Of a stretch of DNA of 52,495 bases, positions 43,489-52,095 are shown piece by piece (the first letter of the stretch is position 1; every line of letters begins with the position of its first letter). The stretch covers positions 1 to 52,495 of the forward strand of contig PAQX01000084.1 of assembly GCA_002709835.1 (NCBI GenBank). The letters run 5' to 3'. Position numbers and translations under genes: made by a program. The notes beneath the pieces were generated by a model, which saw only the letters and a program-made list of their open reading frames with translations, was not told the origin of the DNA and did no database searches. This stretch comes from Deltaproteobacteria bacterium (GTDB lineage Bacteria > Myxococcota_A > UBA9160 > UBA4427).

Positions 43489-45111
43489 TCACTTCGTGGG
43501 CTCGAAGGTGTACCCGTCGTAGTCCCGCGCCGCGATGTCGGCGATCCGCATGTAGTAGATCCCGCCCCCGAGGTAGGCCGAGAAGTAGCGCGGCTTGCCC
43601 TCGACGTTCGCGCCGGTCCACCACGAGTCCGTCTTGGGGAAGAGCGTGGCGTTCGCGATCCCCTGGACCTCGTTGCCCCAGGCCTCTTCGCTCTCGGCGG
43701 TCGGCTCAGCGGCGCCGTGGCCGTTCTTCTCGAGGAACTGGATGAACTCGCCGATCCAGCCCATCTGCCGCTCAGCACCGAGAGGCATGTTGTAGAAGAC
43801 GCCGGGAGACCCGGGGCCATGGATCATGAACAGGTTCGGGAAGTCCTTGATCGTCATGCCCATGAAGTTGTGGAAGCGCTCGGTCCAGCGGTCCTTCAGG
43901 CTGACCCCGCCGCGGCCCTTCGGGTTGAGCTTGAGCAGCGTGCCGCTGATCGCGTCGAAGCCGGTCGCGAGGACCAGCATGTCGATCGGGTGCTCGCCGC
44001 TGGTCGCGGTCACGACGCTGTTCTCCGTGAAGCGCTCGATTCCGTCCTCACGCAGATCGACGAGCTCGACGTTGTCGCGGTTGTACGCGTGCCAGTAGCC
44101 GTTCTCGAGGATCGGCCGCTTGGTCATGACGTAGTGATCCGGCATGAGCTTGTCCGCCGTCTCGGGGTCCTTCACGATCTCACGGATCTTCCCCCGGACG
44201 AAGTTCGACATCGACGCGTTCGCTTCTTCGCTGGTCGCGACGTCGTTGTAGCCGTTCAGGAAGAAGTGGAAGCTCCCAATCTTCCAGAGCTTCTCGAAAT
44301 GGGCCTGGCGCTCCTCTTCGGTGAAATCGAGGGCGGCGAGCTCGTTCCCCTTGTGCGGGAAGCCACCCGGGTGCGCGACCATCATCGCCTTGGTTTCTTC
44401 CCAGGCCTTGCGGGCGTTCTGGCGATCTTCTTCGGTCAGCGAGCGGTTCCCAGCCGGGAATGCGAACTGCGCCGTGCGCTGGAGCACGGTCACGTGATCG
44501 GCGATCTTCGCAATCTCCGGGATCGCCTGGATTCCCGACGAGCCGGTGCCCATGACGGCGACGCGCTTCCCCTCGAAAGAGACCTCCTCACGCGGCCAGT
44601 TGCCCGTGTGGTAGACCTCGCCGGCGAAGTCCTGGATCCCTTCGTAGTTCGGCATGTTCTGCGTCGAGAGCGCCCCGCTCGCGCAGATCACGAAGCGCGC
44701 AGTCACCCGATCGCCGCGATTCGTGCCGATCGTCCATCGCTGGGTCGCTTCATCGTATTCGACGTCCTCCACCCAGGTCTCGAATTGGATGTCCTTGCGG
44801 AGGTCGAATTTCGAGGCGACGTACTCGAGATAGGCGAGGACGTCCTTGCCCTCCGACTGGGTCTCGTCCCAGTCCCACTCTTCCATCAGGTCGTCGGAGA
44901 AGGTGAAGCAGTAGTAGGGACTCCCGGGACCATCCACGCGCGCGCCGGGATAGCGGTTGTACCACCAGGTCCCGCCCACATCGGACGCCCCGTCATAGGC
45001 GCGAACCGAAAGCCCCATCTCGCGGAAGTGGTGGACGGCGTACATGCCGCTCACGCCTCCGCCGATGATCACGACGTCATAGTTCCCAGTCTGCTCACTT
45101 CCACTCGGCAT
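43489..45111 (-). CDS. Flavin-containing monooxygenase, Baeyer-Villiger type
   Basis: A 540-residue flavoprotein. FAD motif 'VVIIGGGVSGMYAVHHF', the BVMO fingerprint FxGxxxHxxxW as 'FAGEVYHTGNWPR', and the NADPH motif 'MGTGSSGIQAIPEIAK' occur in the expected order. It would convert ketones or aldehydes to esters or lactones using NADPH and O2. The neighbour upstream is a second BVMO, 267 bases away, transcribed in the same direction. Substrate is not predictable. Confidence 0.92.
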   Translation of the reverse strand: MPSGSEQTGNYDVVIIGGGVSGMYAVHHFREMGLSVRAYDGASDVGGTWWYNRYPGARVDGPGSPYYCFTFSDDLMEEWDWDETQSEGKDVLAYLEYVASKFDLRKDIQFETWVEDVEYDEATQRWTIGTNRGDRVTARFVICASGALSTQNMPNYEGIQDFAGEVYHTGNWPREEVSFEGKRVAVMGTGSSGIQAIPEIAKIADHVTVLQRTAQFAFPAGNRSLTEEDRQNARKAWEETKAMMVAHPGGFPHKGNELAALDFTEEERQAHFEKLWKIGSFHFFLNGYNDVATSEEANASMSNFVRGKIREIVKDPETADKLMPDHYVMTKRPILENGYWHAYNRDNVELVDLREDGIERFTENSVVTATSGEHPIDMLVLATGFDAISGTLLKLNPKGRGGVSLKDRWTERFHNFMGMTIKDFPNLFMIHGPGSPGVFYNMPLGAERQMGWIGEFIQFLEKNGHGAAEPTAESEEAWGNEVQGIANATLFPKTDSWWTGANVEGKPRYFSAYLGGGIYYMRIADIAARDYDGYTFEPTK

Positions 45112-45378
45112 GCTCTTCTCCTGATGGGCGCGATCCGCGCGGCGCGCGACGAGAGATTCGCGTCGCGCACGTCCGCCACGATTCTAACCACAGCGAAGGA
45201 GCCCGGCCCCCCGACGGGGGATCGATTTTCCTTCGGGATACCGGCGGGGGAAGACGCTCCTCCGCCGGGTCGACTCATCGGAAGCCGGCCGAGCGGCCCG
45301 AGAAGCCGGGAAAGCCGATCGACTTCCCGGGGCGCGACCGCCTCCCAGCCTGACCGGCCCTGCCCCAGCCGCCTGCCC

Positions 45379-46995
45379 CTAGGCGAGGTCGAAGTCATCG
45401 TAGCCTTCTTCCGCGAGCTTCGTGATCAGCTTGCGGTAGCGGGGAGCCCCGCCGAAATACGCCACGTAATGGAACGTTCCTTGGCCGTGCCCCTCGACGT
45501 TGGAGTTGTAGCCCCCGAACCAGCCCTTGCTGTTCCGCACCAGCATCCGCTCGTACGAAGCAACGACCTCCTCGTGCCAGGCCTTCTCGACGTCAGCACG
45601 TGACTCGATCCGCGTGAGCCCCTCGCGCTCCATGTGCTCGACCAATCCGGTCACCCAGTCGACGCCGTCCTCGATCGCGCGAGGGAAATTCGTCGAACCC
45701 GAAACGCTCTGGGGCCCGGCCACCATCAGCAGATTCGGGAATCCGTGCGTCACGAAGCCGTACGAGGTCACCGGACCGTCTTTCCAGACGTCCCCGAGAC
45801 GGACGCCGTCGAGGCCACGGATGTCGATCTTGTCGAAGGAGCCGACGACGATGTTGAAGCCCGTCGCGAGGACGATCAGGTCCAGCTCGTAGTGCTCCGC
45901 CGTCGTCTGGATTCCCGTCTTCGTGAAGCGCTCGATCGGGGCCTCGGAGAGATCCACGAGGTGGACGTTGTCGCGGTTGTAGGCCTCGAAGTAGTTCGTC
46001 TCCAGGGGAAGGCGCTGAATCCCGAAGCCGTGGTCCTTCGGGATCAGCTTCTCCGCGACCTCGGGGTCGTCGACCCGGGCGCGGATCCGTTCGGCGATGT
46101 AGTCCGACATCTCCTGGTTGGCCGCTTCTTCGAGGAAGACCTCGGCAAAGTTCCCGGCGAGCACCGCAAAGCCGGGTGTCGCGTAGAGCTCGTCCCAGTG
46201 GGCCTTTCGCTCTTCCGGAGTCAGGTTGTGGAAGCCTCGGCGGTCAGGGAGGTGGACGAAGCCCCCGACGGTCTGCTTGCACTTCGCGAAGATCTCGTCG
46301 TAGTTCTCACGGATCTCTGCCATCTCCTCGTCGGAGATCCGCGAGTTACCGAGGGGGACGCTCCAGTTGGGACGTCGCTGAAAGACGAAGAGTTCGTCCA
46401 CCTTGTCGGCGATCTCCGCGATCACCTGGATCCCGGTCGCGCCCGTTCCGATCACGCCGACGCGACGTCCCGCGAGCGGAACCTCTTCCTTGGGCCAATG
46501 GAACGTGTGGAACGCGTCTCCCTCGAACTCGTCCATGCCTTCGTAACGCGGTGGAGTCGGCGCGGAGAGGGGCCCCAGGGCGGTGATCACGAAGCGTGCC
46601 GTGTAGGCGTCTCCGCCCTCCAGATCGAGGCGCCAGGTCCGACTGGCCTCATCCCAGGTCATCGCGTCGACCCGCGACTCGAAGCGCATGTGGCGCCGCA
46701 GGTCGAACTTCTCGGCGACGAAGTTCAGGTAACGAAGGTTCTCCGGCTGGGGGGAGAAACGCTCCGTCCAGTGCCACTCTTCGAGCAGCTCTTTAGAAAA
46801 CGAATAGCCGTAGGTGTAGCTCTCTGAGTCGAAGCGACAGCCCGGATACCGGTTGTGATACCAGGTTCCGCCGAGGTCGTCGTCCGCTTCGAGCAGGATC
46901 GCGTCGAGCCCGAGGTCCGCCAGGCGCTTGATCTGGTAGATCCCGGAAACGCCTGCGCCGACGACGATGTAGTCGTGGTGGTTCGCTTCACTCAT
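45379..46995 (-). CDS. Flavin-containing monooxygenase, Baeyer-Villiger type
   Basis: A 538-residue protein from ATG 46995; an upstream open extension lacks family sequence. FAD motif 'YIVVGAGVSGIYQIKRL', fingerprint FxGxxxHxxxW as 'FEGDAFHTFHWPK', and NADPH motif 'IGTGATGIQVIAEIAD'. It is about one turn of paralogy away from the BVMO at 43489 and is divergent from the APH-type kinase at 47123. Function as for other BVMOs, ketone to ester; substrate not visible. Confidence 0.92.
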   Translation of the reverse strand: MSEANHHDYIVVGAGVSGIYQIKRLADLGLDAILLEADDDLGGTWYHNRYPGCRFDSESYTYGYSFSKELLEEWHWTERFSPQPENLRYLNFVAEKFDLRRHMRFESRVDAMTWDEASRTWRLDLEGGDAYTARFVITALGPLSAPTPPRYEGMDEFEGDAFHTFHWPKEEVPLAGRRVGVIGTGATGIQVIAEIADKVDELFVFQRRPNWSVPLGNSRISDEEMAEIRENYDEIFAKCKQTVGGFVHLPDRRGFHNLTPEERKAHWDELYATPGFAVLAGNFAEVFLEEAANQEMSDYIAERIRARVDDPEVAEKLIPKDHGFGIQRLPLETNYFEAYNRDNVHLVDLSEAPIERFTKTGIQTTAEHYELDLIVLATGFNIVVGSFDKIDIRGLDGVRLGDVWKDGPVTSYGFVTHGFPNLLMVAGPQSVSGSTNFPRAIEDGVDWVTGLVEHMEREGLTRIESRADVEKAWHEEVVASYERMLVRNSKGWFGGYNSNVEGHGQGTFHYVAYFGGAPRYRKLITKLAEEGYDDFDLA

Positions 46996-47122
46996 GACGG
47001 CCCGATCGTCGCGCATCCTTGCCGCCCTCGTCCAGCGAGCCGGAGACCGACGGTCAGACGCCGTCTGGCGCCGAAGCAGCGAGCCGCGATACTGACCCAC
47101 GCCCGCCCCACACGAGAGAAGC

Positions 47123-48175
47123 ATGACCGACTCGAAGCTCCCGGCCCACCCCGACGAACTGACCCCCGCGTGGTTGAGCGAGGCCCTCGATGCCGCTGTC
47201 GCCACCGTCGAGGTCCTCGATCACGCCTTCTCGACCAACCAGCGCGCGCGCATCGGACTGACGTACGAAGACGGAAGCAACGGCCCTGCGTCGCTCTTCG
47301 TGAAGCTCGCCCCCCTCGACGAGGGCCACCGCTCCATGATCGGCGCCCTCGGAATGGGCGAACGCGAAGCGGAGTTCTTCGCCGACGTCGCCGGCACCCT
47401 GGACCTTCGGGTGCCGCGATGCCACTTCGCGGGGTCTTCCGGCAACGACTTCGTGCTCCTCCTCGAAGACCTCACGACCCGCAATTGTCGGTTCTCCCAG
47501 GGGGAATGGGGCGTGGGACCGGACGCGGCGGCCCGCGCGTTGGAGGAACTCGCGCGATTCCACGCCCGCTTCGAGTCCGAGCCTGCCCGCGACGCCGTCG
47601 CGCCCTGGCTTCGCAAGCCCGACCGGACCCCTGGAAGCGAGGCCACGTCCGGCCTCATGCGCTTCGTCCTCGACGAGAACGCCGACGCGCTCTCGGACAC
47701 GTACAAGGCGATCGGGGAGCGCTACGTCGAACATCACGCCCGCTTCCACGAAATCTGGGACGAGGGACCGCGCACGTACACCCACGGCGACCTCCACATC
47801 GGCAACGTCTTTCTCGACGACGAGCGGGTCGGCTTCCTCGACTGGGGCCTCTCGAAGACCAGCACCCATCTCCGCGACGTCAGCTACTTCCTGACCATGG
47901 CCGTCGACATCGAGGCGCGGCGCTCCCACGAGCGAGCACTCCTCGAGACCTATCTCGGCGCGCTCAAGGCAGCCGGGGGCGTCGAGATCTCGCTCGACGA
48001 AGCCTGGGCGACCTACCGACGGCAGGCTTCGTACACGGTCATCGCGACCTTCCTCGCCTACATGCCGAGCTACGCGGACAGCGATGGAGTGGCGCTCAGC
48101 GAGGGGCTGCTGCGTCACGCGAACGCGGCGATCGAGGACCTCGAGGTCGTGGCCGCGCTGAACGAGGCGCTCTAG
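47123..48175 (+). CDS. Phosphotransferase family protein (APH fold)
   Basis: A 350-residue kinase. The catalytic loop is intact, H221-G-D223 with N228 in 'THGDLHIGNVFLDDE', and the Mg-binding 'FLDWGLSKTSTHLRDVSYF' follows. N-lobe strands 'RARIGLTYEDGSNGPASLFV' and 'LLLEDLTTRNCRF' fit the APH/choline kinase fold. Such proteins phosphorylate small alcohols or hydroxylated CoA precursors. It lies divergent from the BVMO gene, 127 bases away, and upstream of the DUF3556 gene. It contrasts with the kinase at 37653, which has lost the catalytic-loop histidine and asparagine. Confidence 0.85.
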   Translation: MTDSKLPAHPDELTPAWLSEALDAAVATVEVLDHAFSTNQRARIGLTYEDGSNGPASLFVKLAPLDEGHRSMIGALGMGEREAEFFADVAGTLDLRVPRCHFAGSSGNDFVLLLEDLTTRNCRFSQGEWGVGPDAAARALEELARFHARFESEPARDAVAPWLRKPDRTPGSEATSGLMRFVLDENADALSDTYKAIGERYVEHHARFHEIWDEGPRTYTHGDLHIGNVFLDDERVGFLDWGLSKTSTHLRDVSYFLTMAVDIEARRSHERALLETYLGALKAAGGVEISLDEAWATYRRQASYTVIATFLAYMPSYADSDGVALSEGLLRHANAAIEDLEVVAALNEAL

Positions 48176-48375
48176 CGCGACCCGCCCAGCCGATCCGCGC
48201 GGAGTCGATTCCTCGTCGGCCCGCCCCGGCTCCCGCGTAGCGACAGCCCCCGGATCCGCCACTCACTGTCGATTCCAAGGGGCAGACGCCCGCTGATTTC
48301 GTTCTACCATACAGGGGAAGCGCCGCGCGCTGCTCCGTGCGCGGCCCCGTCCACCACGAGGATCTCGAGACTGCC

Positions 48376-50088
48376 ATGTCGACTGCCCATCCCGAAACGT
48401 CGAGCGAATTCACTCCCCATTCCGCGCAGAGCATCGCGAACGCGCCCTACATCGAACGGCAGAAAATGACGGCGCAGAACTGGGCGAACGAGAGCCCCAA
48501 TCGACCGTCGGTCATGGCGCTCTACTGGATCAAGTATCTCTGCGTGCTGATCCCGATCTGGGCATTCTGGTGCACGTTCAACGAGGGCTACACCAGCTTC
48601 ACCGACTTCTCGAACTGGGCGATGACGACCGAGGCTTTCAAGAAGGCCATGGTCTGGTCGATGTGCTGGGAGCTCTTCGGGTTCGGGTGTGGCTGGGGCC
48701 CGATGAACGCACGCTTCGAGAAGTGGTACGGCGGCTACCGCCACTTCGCACGAACCGGCACGATCAAGCTGCCCCTGTTCCCGGGTGTACCCCTGATCGG
48801 CGGCAACACGCGCAACTGGCTGGACGTGAGCCTCTACTCGCTGAACCAGGGCCTGCTCCTCTTCGCTCTCACCCGACCCGAGATGACGCCGGAACACCTG
48901 CTTCCGTGCTTCCTGCTCGTCTTCGTGAACGGCATCCTCGACAAGACTCTTTATCTCGTCGCGCGCTCCGAGCACTACCTCGTCGTGATGGGCGCGATCA
49001 TCTTCGCGTTCCCGAACGAGACCTTCATCGCGGGCGCGAAGTTGACCTGGTCGTTCATCTGGATCTGGGCGGCGGTGTCGAAGTGGAACAGCCACTTCCC
49101 CTCCGTGATCATGGTCATGATGAACAACGGGCCCTTCTTCCCGAAGGCGCTCAAGAAAAACCTCTTCGCGAACTTCCCCGAAGACATCACGCCCTCCCGA
49201 TTCGCCCACTTCATGGCGGCCTTCGGGCACCTCTCCGAGCTGATCATCCCCTTCATCCTTCTCTACGCGACGCAAACCGGAAACTTTTGGGTCCTGCTCG
49301 GCGGCTGCATCCTGTTCACGGGCTTCCATAGCTTCATCGGCCTGAACAACCCCGCCGGCATGCCTGTCGAGTGGAACATCCTGATGATCTACGGCGGCTG
49401 GAACCTCTTCTTCTTCCATCCGGACGTCTCGATCTTCGAGATGACGCAGTACCCCGTCGTCATGGGCGTCATGCTCTTCTCGCTGGTCGCGGTCCCGCTC
49501 TTCGGGAACTTCGTCCCGTCGCGACTCTCGTTCCTCTTGTCCATGCGGTACTACGCTGGGAACTGGGCGTACAACGTCTGGCTCTTCAAGAAGGACAGCA
49601 ACTACCGGGAGAAGCTCGCGAAGCTCAAGAAGCCTTCGACGACGGTGCTCGAGCAGCTCGAGGACATCATCGAGGACCCGGACGAGCTCGCCGCCGGCAA
49701 GGCGGCCATGGGCGTCAACCGGCAGCTTCATCTCCAGGGCCGCCCGCTCCTCGAGGCACTGCCCGCCGCAGTCGGCAGCCACATCGACGACTACGAGTGG
49801 CAGGAAGGCGAGACCTTCGGAGGGACCGTCCTCGGCTGGAACTTCGGTGATGGCCACCTGAACGGGAACGAGCTGCTCGAGAAGATGCAGCCCATCTGTG
49901 GGTTCGAGAAGGGCGAGCTCCGGGTGATCTCCGTCGAATCGCAGCCGCTCTTCGACGCCACGATGCACTGGCGGGTCTACTGCCCTGTCGAGGGTCTGAT
50001 CGCCGAAGGCGTGACGAACCTGGAAGACTACAAGCTGCACCAGCCGTGGCCCGAAGGAGAGACGGCGGCGGCGCTCTCGCGCGGCTGA
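48376..50088 (+). CDS. DUF3556 family membrane protein
   Basis: A 570-residue protein from ATG 48376. At least six hydrophobic segments are visible, among them 'MALYWIKYLCVLIPIWAFWC', 'WSMCWELFGFGCGWGPMNA', 'LLPCFLLVFVNGILDKTLYL' and 'SELIIPFILLYATQTGNFWV', so it is an integral membrane protein; the C-terminal 150 residues are soluble. The family (DUF3556) is widespread in mycobacteria and uncultured deltaproteobacteria-like genomes and has no known function. The DUF label is from memory of family traits. Its neighbour 42 bases downstream, a BVMO, is on the same strand and the two are separated by a very strong hairpin, so they form a two-gene unit. Confidence 0.75.
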   Translation: MSTAHPETSSEFTPHSAQSIANAPYIERQKMTAQNWANESPNRPSVMALYWIKYLCVLIPIWAFWCTFNEGYTSFTDFSNWAMTTEAFKKAMVWSMCWELFGFGCGWGPMNARFEKWYGGYRHFARTGTIKLPLFPGVPLIGGNTRNWLDVSLYSLNQGLLLFALTRPEMTPEHLLPCFLLVFVNGILDKTLYLVARSEHYLVVMGAIIFAFPNETFIAGAKLTWSFIWIWAAVSKWNSHFPSVIMVMMNNGPFFPKALKKNLFANFPEDITPSRFAHFMAAFGHLSELIIPFILLYATQTGNFWVLLGGCILFTGFHSFIGLNNPAGMPVEWNILMIYGGWNLFFFHPDVSIFEMTQYPVVMGVMLFSLVAVPLFGNFVPSRLSFLLSMRYYAGNWAYNVWLFKKDSNYREKLAKLKKPSTTVLEQLEDIIEDPDELAAGKAAMGVNRQLHLQGRPLLEALPAAVGSHIDDYEWQEGETFGGTVLGWNFGDGHLNGNELLEKMQPICGFEKGELRVISVESQPLFDATMHWRVYCPVEGLIAEGVTNLEDYKLHQPWPEGETAAALSRG

Positions 50089-50091
50089 GCG

Positions 50092-50119
50092 GATGCCGCG
50101 CGCTTCGGCGCGCGGCATC
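50092..50119 (+). other. UUCG-tetraloop hairpin in the DUF3556-BVMO intercistronic gap
   Basis: Perfect 12-base arms, GATGCCGCGCGC at 50092-50103 and its complement at 50108-50119, closed by TTCG, the extra-stable C(UUCG)G tetraloop. It begins three bases after the DUF3556 stop and ends at the base before the Shine-Dalgarno-like GAGG of the BVMO (ATG at 50131). It could act as a partial terminator, an RNase barrier or a structure modulating the BVMO ribosome binding site. Confidence 0.65.
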
Positions 50120-50130
50120 GAGGTACGCAG

Positions 50131-51975
50131 ATGGCGGAGCCGAACCGATCGTTCTCCGGCAGTGATCCGGACGCGCTCGAGGAGAAATATCGCCTCGAGC
50201 GGGATCGGCGTCGCCGGGTCGACCGGACGAGCATCCACGACCTGCGCAGCGACGACCGCTTCGGCCGCTACCGAAAAGACCCCTTCACTCCGTTCACCGA
50301 ACGCGATCCGGTCTCGAAGGACTGCGAAGTCGCGATCGTGGGCGCCGGCATGGGCGGAACCGTCGTCGCCGCGCGTCTTAGCGAGCAGGGTATCGAAGAC
50401 CTTTGTCTTCTCGATGAGGCCGGCGGATTCGGGGGCACCTGGTACTGGAACCGGTATCCGGGCGTGATGTGCGACATCGAGTCGACCATCTACATGCCGA
50501 TGCTGGAGGAGATGAGGAAGACGCCGAGCACGCGATACGCGTTCGGCGAGGAGATTCGGGAGCACTTCGAGGCGATCGCCGACCGCTACGCGCTCCGCCC
50601 CGCCTCCCTCTTCCATACCCGCGTCGAGCGGACGGAGTGGAACGAAGGCGGTGCCCGCTGGGAGATCACGACGGACCGCGGTGACCGGATCCGCGCCCGC
50701 TTCGTGATCATGGCCGTAGGCATGCTCAACCTGATGAAGCTCCCTGCGATCCCCGGGATGGAGCGCTTCGAAGGGCACGCCTTCCACACCGCGCGATGGG
50801 ACTACGACTACACCGGCGGCGGGCCCGGCGACTGGGACGAGCTCCCCGGCCTGCACGACAAGCGCGTCGCCCTGATCGGGACCGGCTCGAGCGGTATCCA
50901 GTGCGTCCCGCCCCTCGCCGCGTCCGCGGAGCAGCTCTACGTCTTCCAGCGTACACCCTCCGCGATCGGCGTGCGGGACAACCGCCCGATCCCGAAGGAC
51001 TTCGCGACCGACCTGGCGCCGGGTTGGCAGGCCGCGCGGATGGACAACTTCGCGAAGACGATGCTCGCGCTCCCGACCGACGAGGATCTGATCGACGACG
51101 GCTGGACCCGCTACTACGCGCCGCTCCTGACGCCCCGGGTCGACTACTCGCGCCCCCTCGAGGAGATCATGCGCCAGATCGCGGCGATCGATCACGGGGT
51201 CATGGACGCCCACCGCGACCGCGTCGACGCGATCGTCTCCGACCGCGGAAAGGCGGAGATCCTCAAGCCCTATTACCGGTATCTCTGCAAGCGACCCTGC
51301 TTCCACGACGAGTATCTCCCCGCGATGGACCGGGACAACGTGACCCTGGTCGACTGTCCCGACGGCGTCGAGGAGATCACCCCGGACGGGCTGGTCGCCA
51401 ACGGAACGAAGTACACCGTGGACTGCATCGTCTACGCGACGGGCTTCGAGAGCGAGTCCACCCCTTTCCAGCGCCGGGCCGGTCATCCGATCGTCGGGCG
51501 GAAGGGGATCGACATGGAGGCCAAGTGGCGGGACGGCGTGCGTTCTCTCCACGGACTCATGACGAGCGGCTTCCCGAACTTCTTCACGATGCCGAACCCG
51601 TACCAGCAGGCGGTCGTGACCGTCACACATACCCACGTCACGGTCGAGTGCGCGGACCACATCGCGAAGACCCTGGGCGCGATGCACGCGAAGGGGGTGC
51701 AGGCCTTCGACGTGACGCCGGAAGCCGAAGAGGCCTGGACGGCGGAGATCGTGTCGAAGGCCCTCGACCGAAGCAGCTTCACCGAGGGTTGCACCCCGTC
51801 CCGCTTCAACGGCGAAGGCAGCACGGAGCCTGCGAACCCCCGCAACGGGTCCTACGGCGGCAGCGCCGGCGATCTCTTCGGGTACCGCGCGTTGCTCGCG
51901 GACTGGCGGGAACGAGGCGACTTCGCAGGACTCGAGATCCTCCCGAGGGCCGAGGATCTCGCGGCTTCCGACTGA
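50131..51975 (+). CDS. Flavin-containing monooxygenase, Baeyer-Villiger type, with N-terminal extension
   Basis: A 614-residue BVMO. An N-terminal extension of about 60 charged residues precedes the FAD motif 'VAIVGAGMGGTVVAARL', the fingerprint FxGxxxHxxxW reads 'FEGHAFHTARWDY', and the NADPH motif is 'IGTGSSGIQCVPPLAA'. The length and the extension match the steroid- or cyclododecanone-type subgroup more than short BVMOs. It follows the DUF3556 gene by 42 bases and a 12-base hairpin, so the substrate may be handled by or at the membrane, which is inference. Confidence 0.92.
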   Translation: MAEPNRSFSGSDPDALEEKYRLERDRRRRVDRTSIHDLRSDDRFGRYRKDPFTPFTERDPVSKDCEVAIVGAGMGGTVVAARLSEQGIEDLCLLDEAGGFGGTWYWNRYPGVMCDIESTIYMPMLEEMRKTPSTRYAFGEEIREHFEAIADRYALRPASLFHTRVERTEWNEGGARWEITTDRGDRIRARFVIMAVGMLNLMKLPAIPGMERFEGHAFHTARWDYDYTGGGPGDWDELPGLHDKRVALIGTGSSGIQCVPPLAASAEQLYVFQRTPSAIGVRDNRPIPKDFATDLAPGWQAARMDNFAKTMLALPTDEDLIDDGWTRYYAPLLTPRVDYSRPLEEIMRQIAAIDHGVMDAHRDRVDAIVSDRGKAEILKPYYRYLCKRPCFHDEYLPAMDRDNVTLVDCPDGVEEITPDGLVANGTKYTVDCIVYATGFESESTPFQRRAGHPIVGRKGIDMEAKWRDGVRSLHGLMTSGFPNFFTMPNPYQQAVVTVTHTHVTVECADHIAKTLGAMHAKGVQAFDVTPEAEEAWTAEIVSKALDRSSFTEGCTPSRFNGEGSTEPANPRNGSYGGSAGDLFGYRALLADWRERGDFAGLEILPRAEDLAASD

Positions 51976-52095
51976 GCGAGATGGAAATTCCGGGGAGATC
52001 GACTCGACGAAAGCGAACGACCCGAGGCGGCGCGCCCCTGGAAAGCCCGGCATCCGCCGACGTCGATCTGGAGCCTCGTCCATCCGGCCTGAGAT

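Noticed and set aside
48304..52083. A 1259-codon open frame on the minus strand across DUF3556 and BVMO genes
   Set aside because: It is the antisense shadow of high-GC genes: low-complexity, rich in R, D, E, V and H, no motifs, and overlaps three well-supported plus-strand features.
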